5,040 nt of DNA from Tessaracoccus flavescens (GTDB lineage: Bacteria; Actinomycetota; Actinomycetes; Propionibacteriales; Propionibacteriaceae), in contig DYZF01000281.1 in the NCBI GenBank assembly GCA_020741375.1, forward strand, positions 1-5,040, in the 5' to 3' direction. The notes beneath the pieces were generated by a model, which was not told the origin of the DNA, did not search any database, and saw only the letters and a program-made list of their open reading frames with translations. The translations under genes were made by a program, and so were the position numbers. Position 1 is the stretch's first letter; each line of letters begins with the position of its first letter. Positions 1 through 5,040 of this stretch are shown one piece after another.

Positions 1-47
1 GCTCCGGCTCCTAGGCCCGGTAGGGGCTGGCGAGCCGTGGTTGGGGC

Positions 48-159
48 GAGTGTGACGGGGATGGGGCATTCTCGCCCAGGGGCTGTTCACGCGCCTATGG
101 CGCGCGTGAACGCCCCGACACGCCCGACCCGCCACGAAGGCCCCATCCCCGCCCCACTC
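48..159. repeat. Imperfect long inverted repeat enclosing the hairpin
   Basis: The 24 nt at 48-71 match the reverse complement of 136-159 at 21 positions. They share the core GGGGATGGGGC (57-67), flanked by GAGTG and TTC. The arms enclose the perfect hairpin at 79-116, so the whole block can fold as one nested cruciform or RNA structure. This could be a palindromic non-autonomous element or an intergenic repeat family. No target-site duplication is apparent by eye. Confidence 0.6.
79..116. repeat. Strong stem-loop, 15 bp with one bulge
   Basis: GGGGC (79-83) and GTTCACGCGC (85-94) pair perfectly with GCGCGTGAAC (102-111) and GCCCC (112-116). Only T84 is bulged, and the loop is 7 nt (95-101). 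The inner part can also fold in a shifted register, GCGCC-TAT-GGCGC (91-103). No T-run follows on either strand, so a factor-independent terminator is doubtful. It may be a REP-type element, a bidirectional transcription end without a U-tract, or the centre of a small mobile or repeat unit. It sits exactly between the arms of the larger inverted repeat at 48-71 and 136-159. Confidence 0.75.
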
Positions 160-234
160 TCGACCTGCGGGTGACAGTCTCCGCGCCGACAGCTGCGACG
201 CCCGACCCACCGCGAAGGCCCCCCGCCCCACTCT
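121..234. repeat. Pair of direct repeats, 40 and 36 nt
   Basis: The copies lie at 121-160 and 199-234. Both begin CGCCCGACCC, continue through CGAAGGCCCC and end CCGCCCCACTCT. The second copy lacks 4 nt (the ATCC part) and has a few substitutions. The 38-nt separator (161-198) is unrelated. The inverted partner of the first copy is at 48-71, so the unit occurs three times in about 190 nt in two orientations. Confidence 0.65.
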
Positions 235-340
235 TGTCGTACCGGTCGCGACTCAGCCGCGATGGCCCATCCCCTCGGAGTCCCATTTCATTCCCGATTT
301 CGCCTTCGGCGAAGATCAGTCCTCAGCGGTGAGAAGTGTG

Positions 341-368
341 CCGACCTGCTCCCGGACGCCACTAATTT
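341..368 (+). promoter_or_regulatory. Candidate promoter for the leader and operon
   Basis: TAATTT (363-368) fits the actinobacterial -10 pattern TANNNT and is the most AT-rich hexamer just upstream of the leader. CCGACC (341-346) matches the -35 consensus TTGACA at only three of six positions, with a 16-nt spacer. Transcription would start near 375, giving a 5' leader of roughly 35 nt before the first ORF. A 12-nt near-palindrome, CTCAGCGGTGAG (322-333), lies just upstream and could be a regulator site, but that is speculative. The -35 match is weak. Confidence 0.35.
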
Positions 369-410
369 GGGCGACACCGAACCCCACCCGAGGTTAAGGA
401 AGCAACACCG

Positions 411-521
411 ATGATGCAGGTCTCCACGTCGCTCAACGCGACGCTTGCCCTGTCCGCCGCCGGTCGCGTCACCACGACGCCCGCCCGCGTGGCGTGTTGC
501 ATGATGCGCGGGCAGCACTGA
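411..521 (+). CDS. Cys-Cys-Met-Met leader peptide (36 aa)
   Basis: This 36-residue ORF begins MMQVSTSLNATL and ends RVACCMMRGQH. AAGGA (396-400), within AAGGAAG, lies about 10 nt upstream and is a good ribosome site. The peptide has no domain and is too short to be an enzyme. Its notable part is the run TGT-TGC-ATG-ATG (495-506), two cysteine then two methionine codons four residues from the stop. Actinobacterial leader peptides with consecutive Cys codons are known upstream of sulfur-assimilation operons, where ribosome stalling at low cysteine raises downstream expression. The placement here, 148 nt ahead of an operon with a sulfonate-type importer, fits that role. The adjacent Met codons could add a response to methionine, which is inference. 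A start at the second ATG (414) is equally possible. The peptide probably has no function beyond being translated. Confidence 0.82.
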   Translation: MMQVSTSLNATLALSAAGRVTTTPARVACCMMRGQH

Positions 522-631
522 CCTAAGCCCCCTCGCGCGCCGAGCATTCCCGCTCGGCACACCCGTACCCGACCGCCGTCAGGCTCTGCCATGGCGTGCC
601 GCCGCGTACCCACACCCCGACGGCGCCGAGC
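506..631 (+). promoter_or_regulatory. Putative cysteine-responsive attenuator with alternative folds
   Basis: Several helices are possible between the leader ORF and the first structural gene. GCGCG (506-510), beginning inside the last Met codon, can pair with CGCGC (534-538). A perfect 7-bp hairpin follows: GCCGAGC (539-545), loop ATTCCC, GCTCGGC (552-558). The 3' arm of that hairpin has a second perfect partner, GCCGAGC, at 625-631. The alternative would stack over CGCCGTC (574-580) pairing with GACGGCG (619-625, sharing G625). The two states exclude each other. No U-tract follows any helix, so control by Rho or by translation-coupled folding is likelier than intrinsic termination. The stretch 559-620 is C-rich and G-poor in places, as Rho loading sites are. 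The mechanism is inferred from base pairing read by eye. Confidence 0.5.
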
Positions 632-669
632 CGCGACGTCGTCACTCACCCCCCATGAAGGAATCCATC

Positions 670-1182
670 ATGTCGCTGTACCTTGTCGAGCTCACGTCCG
701 CCGCTGACGCCCAGTCCGTCCTCGCCGACCTCGCCGCCACCACCGCCACCGAGTTCATCGAGGCCCAAGTCACCGCCGACGCGTCGCGCATCTTCGCCAT
801 CCTCGAGGCCGACTCCGCTGACGACGTTGCTGCCGCCGTCGCGCCGCTCGAGGCCGAGGCCTCCGACCCGGCCGAGGTGCGCCTCGTCGGCGCCGACCTT
901 TCCGACATCAAGGCTGCCCGCCCCGAGGCCGGCTACCTCGTCGAATGGGACATCCCGTCGCACATCGACATGGACACCTACCTCGCCCGCAAGGCGGAGA
1001 AAACTCCGCTCTACGATCAGGTCCCCGAGGTCAGCTTCCTCCGCACCTACGTGCGGGAGGACATGGCCAAGTGCCTGTGCTTCTACGACGCGCCCGATGC
1101 TGACGCCGTCGTGCACGCCCGCGACGTCGTCTCCACCCCTGTTGACCGCCTACACGCTCTCGGCCGAATCGAGCTGCCATGA
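670..1182 (+). CDS. Two-domain DUF4242 (SCO4226-like) protein
   Basis: The product is a 170-residue soluble protein with no signal peptide or membrane segment. The C-terminal half (about 88-166) resembles DUF4242, a ferredoxin-like α/β family that includes the Streptomyces nickel-responsive protein SCO4226. The resemblance lies in the run VSFLRTYVRED (121-131), the CLCFYDAPDADAV strand-helix segment (135-147) and the ending STPVDRLHAL. The N-terminal half repeats the pattern more loosely: YLVEL at 4-8 answers YLVEW at 89-93. It is probably an internal duplication. Possible metal or thiol ligands are Cys135, Cys137 and His149. The start is taken at 670 because AAGGAA (658-663) sits 6-7 nt upstream; an in-frame ATG at 655 has the same purines after it and is unsuitable. 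The gene is first in the operon and overlaps the next by ATGA. Its role is unknown; binding of a metal or small ligand, or a partner role to the flavoprotein, is conjecture. Confidence 0.85.
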   Translation: MSLYLVELTSAADAQSVLADLAATTATEFIEAQVTADASRIFAILEADSADDVAAAVAPLEAEASDPAEVRLVGADLSDIKAARPEAGYLVEWDIPSHIDMDTYLARKAEKTPLYDQVPEVSFLRTYVREDMAKCLCFYDAPDADAVVHARDVVSTPVDRLHALGRIELP

Positions 1183-2192
1183 CCATCGCCACGCAAGCAC
1201 CTGCTTCTCTGCTCGAGGACGTGGCCGCTGCGGCCGCTGACATCGACGCCGCCGTCACCACACCCAGGGGTCACCTCTCCGAACTAGGAGCCGCTGGCCT
1301 GCTCGACCTCGACGTCCGCGGCTCCGCGCAACTCATCTCCGAGCTGGCCGGCGAGTGCATGTCCACAGGGTTCAGCGTGTGGGCGCACCGCATGGTCATC
1401 GAATATCTCCGTCGCGGCCTGCCCACCGAACCGAACCTGTCCCTCCTGACCGATGTCGCAGCCGGCCGTCGCGTCGGCAGCACCGCCATGGCGAGCGGCC
1501 TCAAGTGGCTCGCCGGCATCGGAGACGTCACCGTCACCGCGACCCCGATCGGCGGAGGCTGGGCGCTGAGCGGTTTCATCCCGTGGGCCTCGAACCTGTT
1601 CGACGACGGCGTCGTGGTGCTTCCTGCCACAACACCCGACGGCACCATCGTCGTCTGGGTGCCGGCCGCCGATCTCTCGGTCAAGCCGGTGACCGGCCTC
1701 CTTGCCCTCAACGCGACCGCGTCGGGAAACATTCGGCTCGACGACGTCATCGCGCCGGACGAGCAACTCATCAGCGACGATCTCCGCAGCTTCGCGTCCG
1801 GCTTCCGCCCAACGTTCCTGGTGCTCCAGACCGCGTTCTGCGTCGGCCTCATCCGCCGAGCGCTCGCGGAAGCCGAGGCCTCACTCGATCGAGCGGAGAA
1901 CTCCGCGTTCGCGCCGACTGTGGCCGAACTGATCGAGCTGGCCGACGAGCACCGTGCGCGCTGGGAGGTGTTGGTGGCGGATCTGGATCGCCCGGTTGCC
2001 GAATACCTGCGGCTGCGTCTCGACGCGGCGCTGCTCGCCGCGGAGGCCACCAGATTGGAATCGACGCTCGCCGGTGGTCGCGGCTACCAAGCGACATCAG
2101 GCTCGTCACGCCGCTTCCGTGAGGCCGCCTTCTTGCCAGTTCAGTCTCCGTCGGAAGGGCAGTTGCGGTGGGAACTCTCCTCGCTCGCCTGA
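1179..2192 (+). CDS. Acyl-CoA dehydrogenase-family flavoprotein, possible organosulfur monooxygenase
   Basis: The 337-residue product has the acyl-CoA dehydrogenase fold. A helical N-terminal domain (about 1-97) is followed by a β domain (about 98-195) containing GSTAMASGLKW and GGGWALSGFIPWASNL, the counterpart of the family's 'G..L.G.K.WITN' flavin-contacting segment, and ending NIRLDDVIAP. A C-terminal helical domain (about 205-337) carries AGGRGYQATSGSSRRFREAAF, split around residues 298-318, matching the family's 'G..GY......R..RD' region. At 337 residues it is shorter than the usual 380-400. The catalytic Glu of true dehydrogenases is not clearly conserved; Glu326-Gly327 near the end may or may not align with it. 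The superfamily includes FMNH2-dependent oxygenases such as DszC and SfnB, and the importer and Cys leader favour such a role over fatty-acid oxidation. No CoA pathway gene is nearby. Translation is probably coupled to the preceding gene through the ATGA overlap, as only a weak ribosome site is visible. The fold is firm and the substrate unknown. Confidence 0.85.
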   Translation: MTIATQAPASLLEDVAAAAADIDAAVTTPRGHLSELGAAGLLDLDVRGSAQLISELAGECMSTGFSVWAHRMVIEYLRRGLPTEPNLSLLTDVAAGRRVGSTAMASGLKWLAGIGDVTVTATPIGGGWALSGFIPWASNLFDDGVVVLPATTPDGTIVVWVPAADLSVKPVTGLLALNATASGNIRLDDVIAPDEQLISDDLRSFASGFRPTFLVLQTAFCVGLIRRALAEAEASLDRAENSAFAPTVAELIELADEHRARWEVLVADLDRPVAEYLRLRLDAALLAAEATRLESTLAGGRGYQATSGSSRRFREAAFLPVQSPSEGQLRWELSSLA

Positions 2193-2932
2193 ACGGCGTC
2201 TCCGTGTGGCACGGCCACCGGCGAGCCCTCGACGAGGTTGACCTCGACCTGGTCAAGGGCCGTCAGGTGGCGGTGCTGGGCCCAAGCGGCGCCGGCAAGT
2301 CGACCTTGCTCAGGGTGCTCGCGGGAGAGCAGCACCCCAACCCGGGCCGTGTTGAGTTTCCCCTCGGGCGCCCCCGCCAAGGGGTGGTTCGTCAAGAGCC
2401 GCTCCTCTTCGAGTGGCTCACCGTGGCCGAGAATGTCGCCCTCGGTCAGACGCTGAAGGCCAACACTGCAGATCCCGCCCTGGTGGCGGAACTGCTCGGG
2501 CTCCTCGGCATCGCCGACGTGGCATCGTCGTACCCGGACCAGATCTCCGGCGGTCAGGCTCAGCGCGCCGCGTTCGCGCGGGCCCTCGCCATCGCTCCGG
2601 ACCTGCTGCTCCTCGACGAGCCCTTCAGCGCTCTGGATCCGGCTACCCGAACAGACCTGCAGTCGTGGCTGGTCGACACCCTTGCCGAGCGCGGACTCAC
2701 CTCGGTGCTCGTCACACATGACATCGACGAGGCACTCGTGCTGGCAGACGACATCGTGTTGGTGAACCGAGGCCGAGTGGCCCACCGCTGGGACAACACC
2801 GCTCGGGCCGACGGCGAAGCCTCCGCCCATCGACACCCGCTGCGGGCAGCGATTCGTGCCGCCTACGGCTCCGACTGGGAACCCGGCGACGAAGAGTTCT
2901 CCGGACCCGCACCGAGGAGCGTCCATGCCTGA
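2168..2932 (+). CDS. ABC importer ATP-binding protein (SsuB/TauB/NrtD type)
   Basis: This 254-residue cytoplasmic ATPase powers the importer. All motifs are present: Walker A GPSGAGKST (38-46), Q-loop Gln76, signature SGGQAQR (127-133), Walker B LLLLDEP (146-152), D-loop SALD (154-157) and switch His184 in VTHDIDEA. The DEPFSALD and THDIDEA wording is typical of the nitrate/sulfonate/taurine importer family. The C-terminal tail after about residue 200 is short, with no regulatory domain. The start is GTG (2168), with GGAAGGG (2153-2159) 8 nt upstream. The gene overlaps the end of the flavoprotein gene by 25 nt and the next gene by 8 nt. The substrate cannot be read from this subunit. It would act as a dimer with the permease at 4067. 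Confidence 0.93.
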   Translation: MGTLLARLNGVSVWHGHRRALDEVDLDLVKGRQVAVLGPSGAGKSTLLRVLAGEQHPNPGRVEFPLGRPRQGVVRQEPLLFEWLTVAENVALGQTLKANTADPALVAELLGLLGIADVASSYPDQISGGQAQRAAFARALAIAPDLLLLDEPFSALDPATRTDLQSWLVDTLAERGLTSVLVTHDIDEALVLADDIVLVNRGRVAHRWDNTARADGEASAHRHPLRAAIRAAYGSDWEPGDEEFSGPAPRSVHA

Positions 2933-4070
2933 CCGCCGAACAGTCCTCCAGAACGCGGCCCGCATCGGCGCTGCCGCGACCGTCGGCGGGCTCGCCGTCC
3001 GGGGCGGCTGGCAAGCTCTCGCCCCCCAGCGGGCCGACGCGGCCACGGGCCTCGGCCGTGAACTGCGCATCGGCTACCTCCCGATCACCGACGCCACAGC
3101 TCTACTGATCGCGCACGACCGTGGGTTGTGGGCCGAGGCCGGGGCGCCGACGGCAAAACCCGTGCTGTTCCGCTCATGGGATGCGCTCGCCCAAGCGTTC
3201 GTCGTCGGGGAGGTCGACGTCGTCCACCTCCTCATGCCGTTGGCACTTCAGCTTCGGCTGGCCACCAATGCACCGGTCAAGGTGCTCGGCTGGGGCCATA
3301 CCAATGGGTCGGCTCTCGTTCTGGGGGCCGGGATCAGCGACGTCGGGCAACTCGGCGGCGCCACCGTGGCCGTCCCGTACTGGTGGAGCGTCCACTCCAT
3401 CCTCACCCAGCGGATCCTCACTTCCGCTGGTCTCACGCCGGTGATCGGCCGCGGCGCGCGCCCGGGCGAGGTGCAGCTCGTCGTCATGGCGCCAGCCGAG
3501 ATGGTGTCTGCGCTAGCCGCGGGTCAGATCGCCGGGTTCGCCGTGGCCGATCCGTTCAACGCCGCCGCCGAAATCCAAGGCATCGGCACCGTGCATCGCC
3601 TCCTCGGCGACGTGTGGCGCGATCACGCGTGCTGCGCCGTCGCCGTCCGTCAGGACTTGATAGATCGGCACCCCGACACGGTGCACGCACTGGCCGACGG
3701 GTTGGTCGCGGCCCAGGGCTGGGCAGACGCCCACCGGGACGAGGCGGCGGAGCGGCTCAGCGCCGGCGGCTACCTGCCGCAGCCAGTCGGGGCCATCAAG
3801 CGCGCGCTGTCGCGCCCGGCCGATCCTGGCGCCGAACACGCCCACTGGCACGGTGAGAAGCTCGGCTTCAGTGCCTTCCCGCATGCGGCCTACACGGAGC
3901 GTCTGGTTCAGCTCATGGCGGGCACAGTCGTCGACGGCGACCGTTCGTTCCTCGATCAGGTGGATCCGGCCGAGGCACACCGTCAACTTGTCGAGGACAC
4001 ATTCATCACGGCCGCGCTCCAGCGTGCCGGCGTTGCGGTTCCAGACCGCGTCGAGGAGGTCTCAGAATGA
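2925..4070 (+). CDS. Tat-exported ABC substrate-binding protein (NMT1/SsuA/NrtA-like)
   Basis: The 381-residue protein should capture the importer's substrate outside the membrane. The N-terminus MPDRRTVLQN has a twin-arginine motif. A hydrophobic stretch follows (about 11-25), then a likely cleavage region near ADAAT (37-41), so Tat export of a folded protein is predicted. The mature part begins ELRIGYLPITDATALLIAHD (46-65). This and the segments RSWDALAQAFVVGEVDVVHL (83-102) and VAVPYWWSVHSI (148-159) are the pattern of NrtA/SsuA-type periplasmic-binding proteins for nitrate, taurine, sulfonates or thiamine precursors. The start at 2925 is chosen because GAGGAG (2914-2919) lies 5 nt upstream and the Tat motif follows directly. 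A GTG at 2856 in the same frame would add 23 non-signal residues. Adjacent Cys236-Cys237 (HACCAV) is unusual and could form a vicinal disulfide. There is no lipobox, so retention at the membrane would need the permease or the cell wall. The ligand is unknown; an organosulfur compound is inferred from context. Confidence 0.9.
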   Translation: MPDRRTVLQNAARIGAAATVGGLAVRGGWQALAPQRADAATGLGRELRIGYLPITDATALLIAHDRGLWAEAGAPTAKPVLFRSWDALAQAFVVGEVDVVHLLMPLALQLRLATNAPVKVLGWGHTNGSALVLGAGISDVGQLGGATVAVPYWWSVHSILTQRILTSAGLTPVIGRGARPGEVQLVVMAPAEMVSALAAGQIAGFAVADPFNAAAEIQGIGTVHRLLGDVWRDHACCAVAVRQDLIDRHPDTVHALADGLVAAQGWADAHRDEAAERLSAGGYLPQPVGAIKRALSRPADPGAEHAHWHGEKLGFSAFPHAAYTERLVQLMAGTVVDGDRSFLDQVDPAEAHRQLVEDTFITAALQRAGVAVPDRVEEVSE

Positions 4071-4882
4071 GCGCCATTGCTGTCGGCCGCACTGCGGCCA
4101 GTCCACGGGGTGCTGGTATCGACGCGCGGCCACTCCTTCCGGCGGTCGGGGTCGTCGGAGCGGTGTTCCTATGGTGGCTCGCGACCGACGTGGTCTTCGC
4201 GGCCCGGCCGCTCGTGGCACAGTTCTCCCCGCTTCTGGCTGTGCGGGGCTTTGCCGAGCTGGCCGCTGGGGGAGCGCTGCTCGACGCCGCGTCGGCCAGC
4301 GTGTTCAGGCTGCTGGCCGGGGTCGCGGTGGCGGCGGTGATCGGTGTCGCGATTGGGTTGGCCGTCGGCTCGAGTCGGAGCTTGGATCGGGCTGTGTCCC
4401 CGGTGCTGCTGTTCTTGCGCATGGTCTCGCCGCTCTCGTGGGCTCCCGTCGTGGTCATCGCGTTCGGCGTCGGCGATCCGCCGGTGGTTGCGCTGGTGGC
4501 AGCAGCTGCCGTGTGGCCCATCGCCACGGGTGTCGCGGAGGGGGTTGGGCGGGTCAACCCGGGGCATCTTGGGGTGGCGCGCTCTCTCGGCGCCTCCCGC
4601 GCCGAGGTGCTTTCCCGCGTGACGTGGCCGTCGGTGCGCCCTGCCCTCCTGCTCGGGGTGAGGCAGGCTCTCGGGATCGCGTGGGTGGTCCTCGTGCCGG
4701 CAGAGATGCTCGGCGTCGCGAGCGGGCTGGGCTACGAGATCCTCAATGCAAAGGATCAGTTGGCCTTCCATCACGTGACGGCGCTGATCCTTGTGATCGG
4801 CACGCTCGGCTTCTTGATCGACGTCGTCGCTCGTTGGCTGCTCGCCACACGTCGCGACAGGTCGCGCGGAGCCGCACAGTAG
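4067..4882 (+). CDS. ABC importer permease (SsuC/TauC type)
   Basis: This 271-residue membrane protein forms the transport channel, probably as a homodimer since only one permease gene is present. Six hydrophobic segments are visible at about 23-44, 80-101, 110-134, 138-157, 195-215 and 238-260. The cytoplasmic EAA loop, which docks on the ATPase, is GHLGVARSLGASRAEVLSRVTWPSVRP (166-192, split here as GHLGVARSLGAS and RAEVLSRVTWPSVRP), close to the binding-protein-dependent transport family consensus. GAGGAGG (4053-4059) sits 7 nt before the start, and the start codon overlaps the preceding stop as ATGA. It is the last gene of the operon; no further gene follows before the window ends. Length and topology are normal for the family. 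Confidence 0.93.
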   Translation: MSAIAVGRTAASPRGAGIDARPLLPAVGVVGAVFLWWLATDVVFAARPLVAQFSPLLAVRGFAELAAGGALLDAASASVFRLLAGVAVAAVIGVAIGLAVGSSRSLDRAVSPVLLFLRMVSPLSWAPVVVIAFGVGDPPVVALVAAAAVWPIATGVAEGVGRVNPGHLGVARSLGASRAEVLSRVTWPSVRPALLLGVRQALGIAWVVLVPAEMLGVASGLGYEILNAKDQLAFHHVTALILVIGTLGFLIDVVARWLLATRRDRSRGAAQ

Positions 4883-4888
4883 GACGCT

Positions 4889-4935
4889 CCCTGAGTGACG
4901 CGCTCGCGACGGAGTCGCGTGGTGCTGTCGAATGG
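4889..4935. repeat. REP-like palindromic unit after the operon
   Basis: The unit runs from CCCTGAG (4889-4895) to TCGAATGG (4928-4935). It contains a perfect 6-bp stem CGCGAC-GGA-GTCGCG (4905-4919). The frame CCTGAG...TCGAA.GG resembles a short extragenic repeat common in high-GC actinobacteria, a resemblance from memory. It begins 7 nt after the permease stop and may protect or end the transcript, but no T-run follows it. Confidence 0.5.
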
Positions 4936-4937
4936 CG

Positions 4938-4989
4938 CCCCTTTCGCTGATTGAGTAGTCCGCCCCCTTCCGCTGATTGAGTAGTCCGC
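4938..4989. repeat. 26-bp tandem duplication of an intergenic repeat
   Basis: Two exactly adjacent 26-nt units (4938-4963 and 4964-4989) each read CCCCTTY followed by CGCTGATTGAGTAGTCCGC. They differ only at T4944 versus C4970. The second unit continues into a short stem GCGC-GTA-GCGC (4990-5000) and GGGCGTATCGACTCG (to about 5016). That full-length form resembles a REP-type element found between genes in Gordonia and related actinobacteria. The first unit is thus a partial copy, probably from replication slippage. Confidence 0.7.
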
Positions 4990-5040
4990 GCGCGTAGCGC
5001 CGGGCGTATCGACTCGTGGGCTGGTTTGTGGACTTGCCTG

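Larger units (their letters stand above)
1..340. other. Gene-free, repeat-rich intergenic region
   Basis: I see no convincing gene here. The open frames on either strand are low in complexity (runs of Arg, Gly and Pro), lack a Shine-Dalgarno site and follow the repeats described separately. The stretch holds a nested inverted repeat (48-159), a pair of direct repeats (121-160 and 199-234) and a small hairpin (299-313: TTCGCC, loop TTC, GGCGAA). None of the hairpins has a T-rich tail, so none is a classical intrinsic terminator. The end of an upstream gene beyond the left edge cannot be excluded, but nothing in the first 60 bases looks like one. Confidence 0.6.

Noticed and set aside
121..234. 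Direct repeats as a CRISPR array
   Set aside because: There are only two imperfect, unequal copies plus an inverted one, and no regular spacers or cas genes.
262..414. 50-codon ORF whose stop overlaps the leader start as ATGA
   Set aside because: It contains rare codons (TTA, AGA, AGG), has no ribosome site or recognisable sequence, and runs through the candidate promoter. The overlap is probably chance.
539..558. Hairpin after the leader as an intrinsic terminator
   Set aside because: The 7-bp stem is perfect, but the following bases are ACACCCGTACCC with no U-tract. It is kept only as part of the attenuator model.
655..669. Earlier ATG for the DUF4242 gene
   Set aside because: The purine-rich ribosome site AAGGAA lies after this ATG and at the right distance from the ATG at 670. 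The five extra residues match nothing.
683..1240. Plus-strand frame rich in Ser, Pro and Arg overlapping the DUF4242 gene
   Set aside because: It is a shifted frame of the real gene, with typical out-of-frame composition and no ribosome site.
1271..2050. Minus-strand open frame (259 codons) opposite the flavoprotein
   Set aside because: Its product is a Ser/Arg/Ala-rich low-complexity sequence with no family resemblance. It is antisense to a clear gene.
2856..2924. Earlier GTG start for the substrate-binding protein
   Set aside because: It would put 23 Pro/Ser-rich residues ahead of the twin-arginine signal. The ATG at 2925 has GAGGAG 5 nt upstream.
2141..3070. Long minus-strand open frame (309 codons)
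   Set aside because: It is antisense to the ATPase gene, whose Walker and signature motifs are all intact. High GC content produces such open antisense frames.

Overview
The window comes from a very GC-rich chromosome with strong G/C third-position codon bias, GTG as well as ATG starts, and heavily overlapping genes. Together with a Cys-Cys leader peptide and the short 'GCTGATTGAGTAG...GTATCGA' intergenic repeat at the right end, this points to a high-GC actinobacterium, most likely of the Gordonia/Rhodococcus/Mycobacterium kind. The genus is an inference.

Layout: positions 1 to about 340 hold no convincing gene. They carry nested inverted and direct repeats, including a very strong hairpin at 79-116. 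A weak promoter candidate lies at 341-368. A 36-codon leader ORF (411-521) follows; it has a good Shine-Dalgarno site and the codons Cys-Cys-Met-Met near its end. The next 148 nt (522-669) contain mutually exclusive base-pairing options, as expected of an attenuator. Five plus-strand genes then run without any gap: a two-domain DUF4242-like protein (670-1182), a short acyl-CoA-dehydrogenase-fold flavoprotein (1179-2192), and a complete ABC importer. The importer consists of an ATPase (2168-2932), a Tat-exported substrate-binding protein (2925-4070) and a permease (4067-4882). Every junction overlaps (4, 25, 8 and 4 nt), so the five are almost certainly one translationally coupled operon. The last 158 nt hold REP-like repeats and no gene.

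Working model: the importer belongs to the nitrate/taurine/alkanesulfonate type (NrtA/SsuA, SsuB, SsuC). The flavoprotein belongs to a superfamily whose DszC/SfnB-type members oxidise organosulfur compounds. The leader could sense cysteine, and possibly methionine, supply by ribosome stalling. The simplest reading is a sulfur-starvation operon that imports an organosulfur compound and oxidatively releases its sulfur, with the DUF4242 protein as an accessory of unknown role. The substrate is not visible in the sequence, and no flavin reductase is encoded here. The leader, its alternative RNA folds and the pairing of DUF4242 with the flavoprotein are the parts most worth follow-up.
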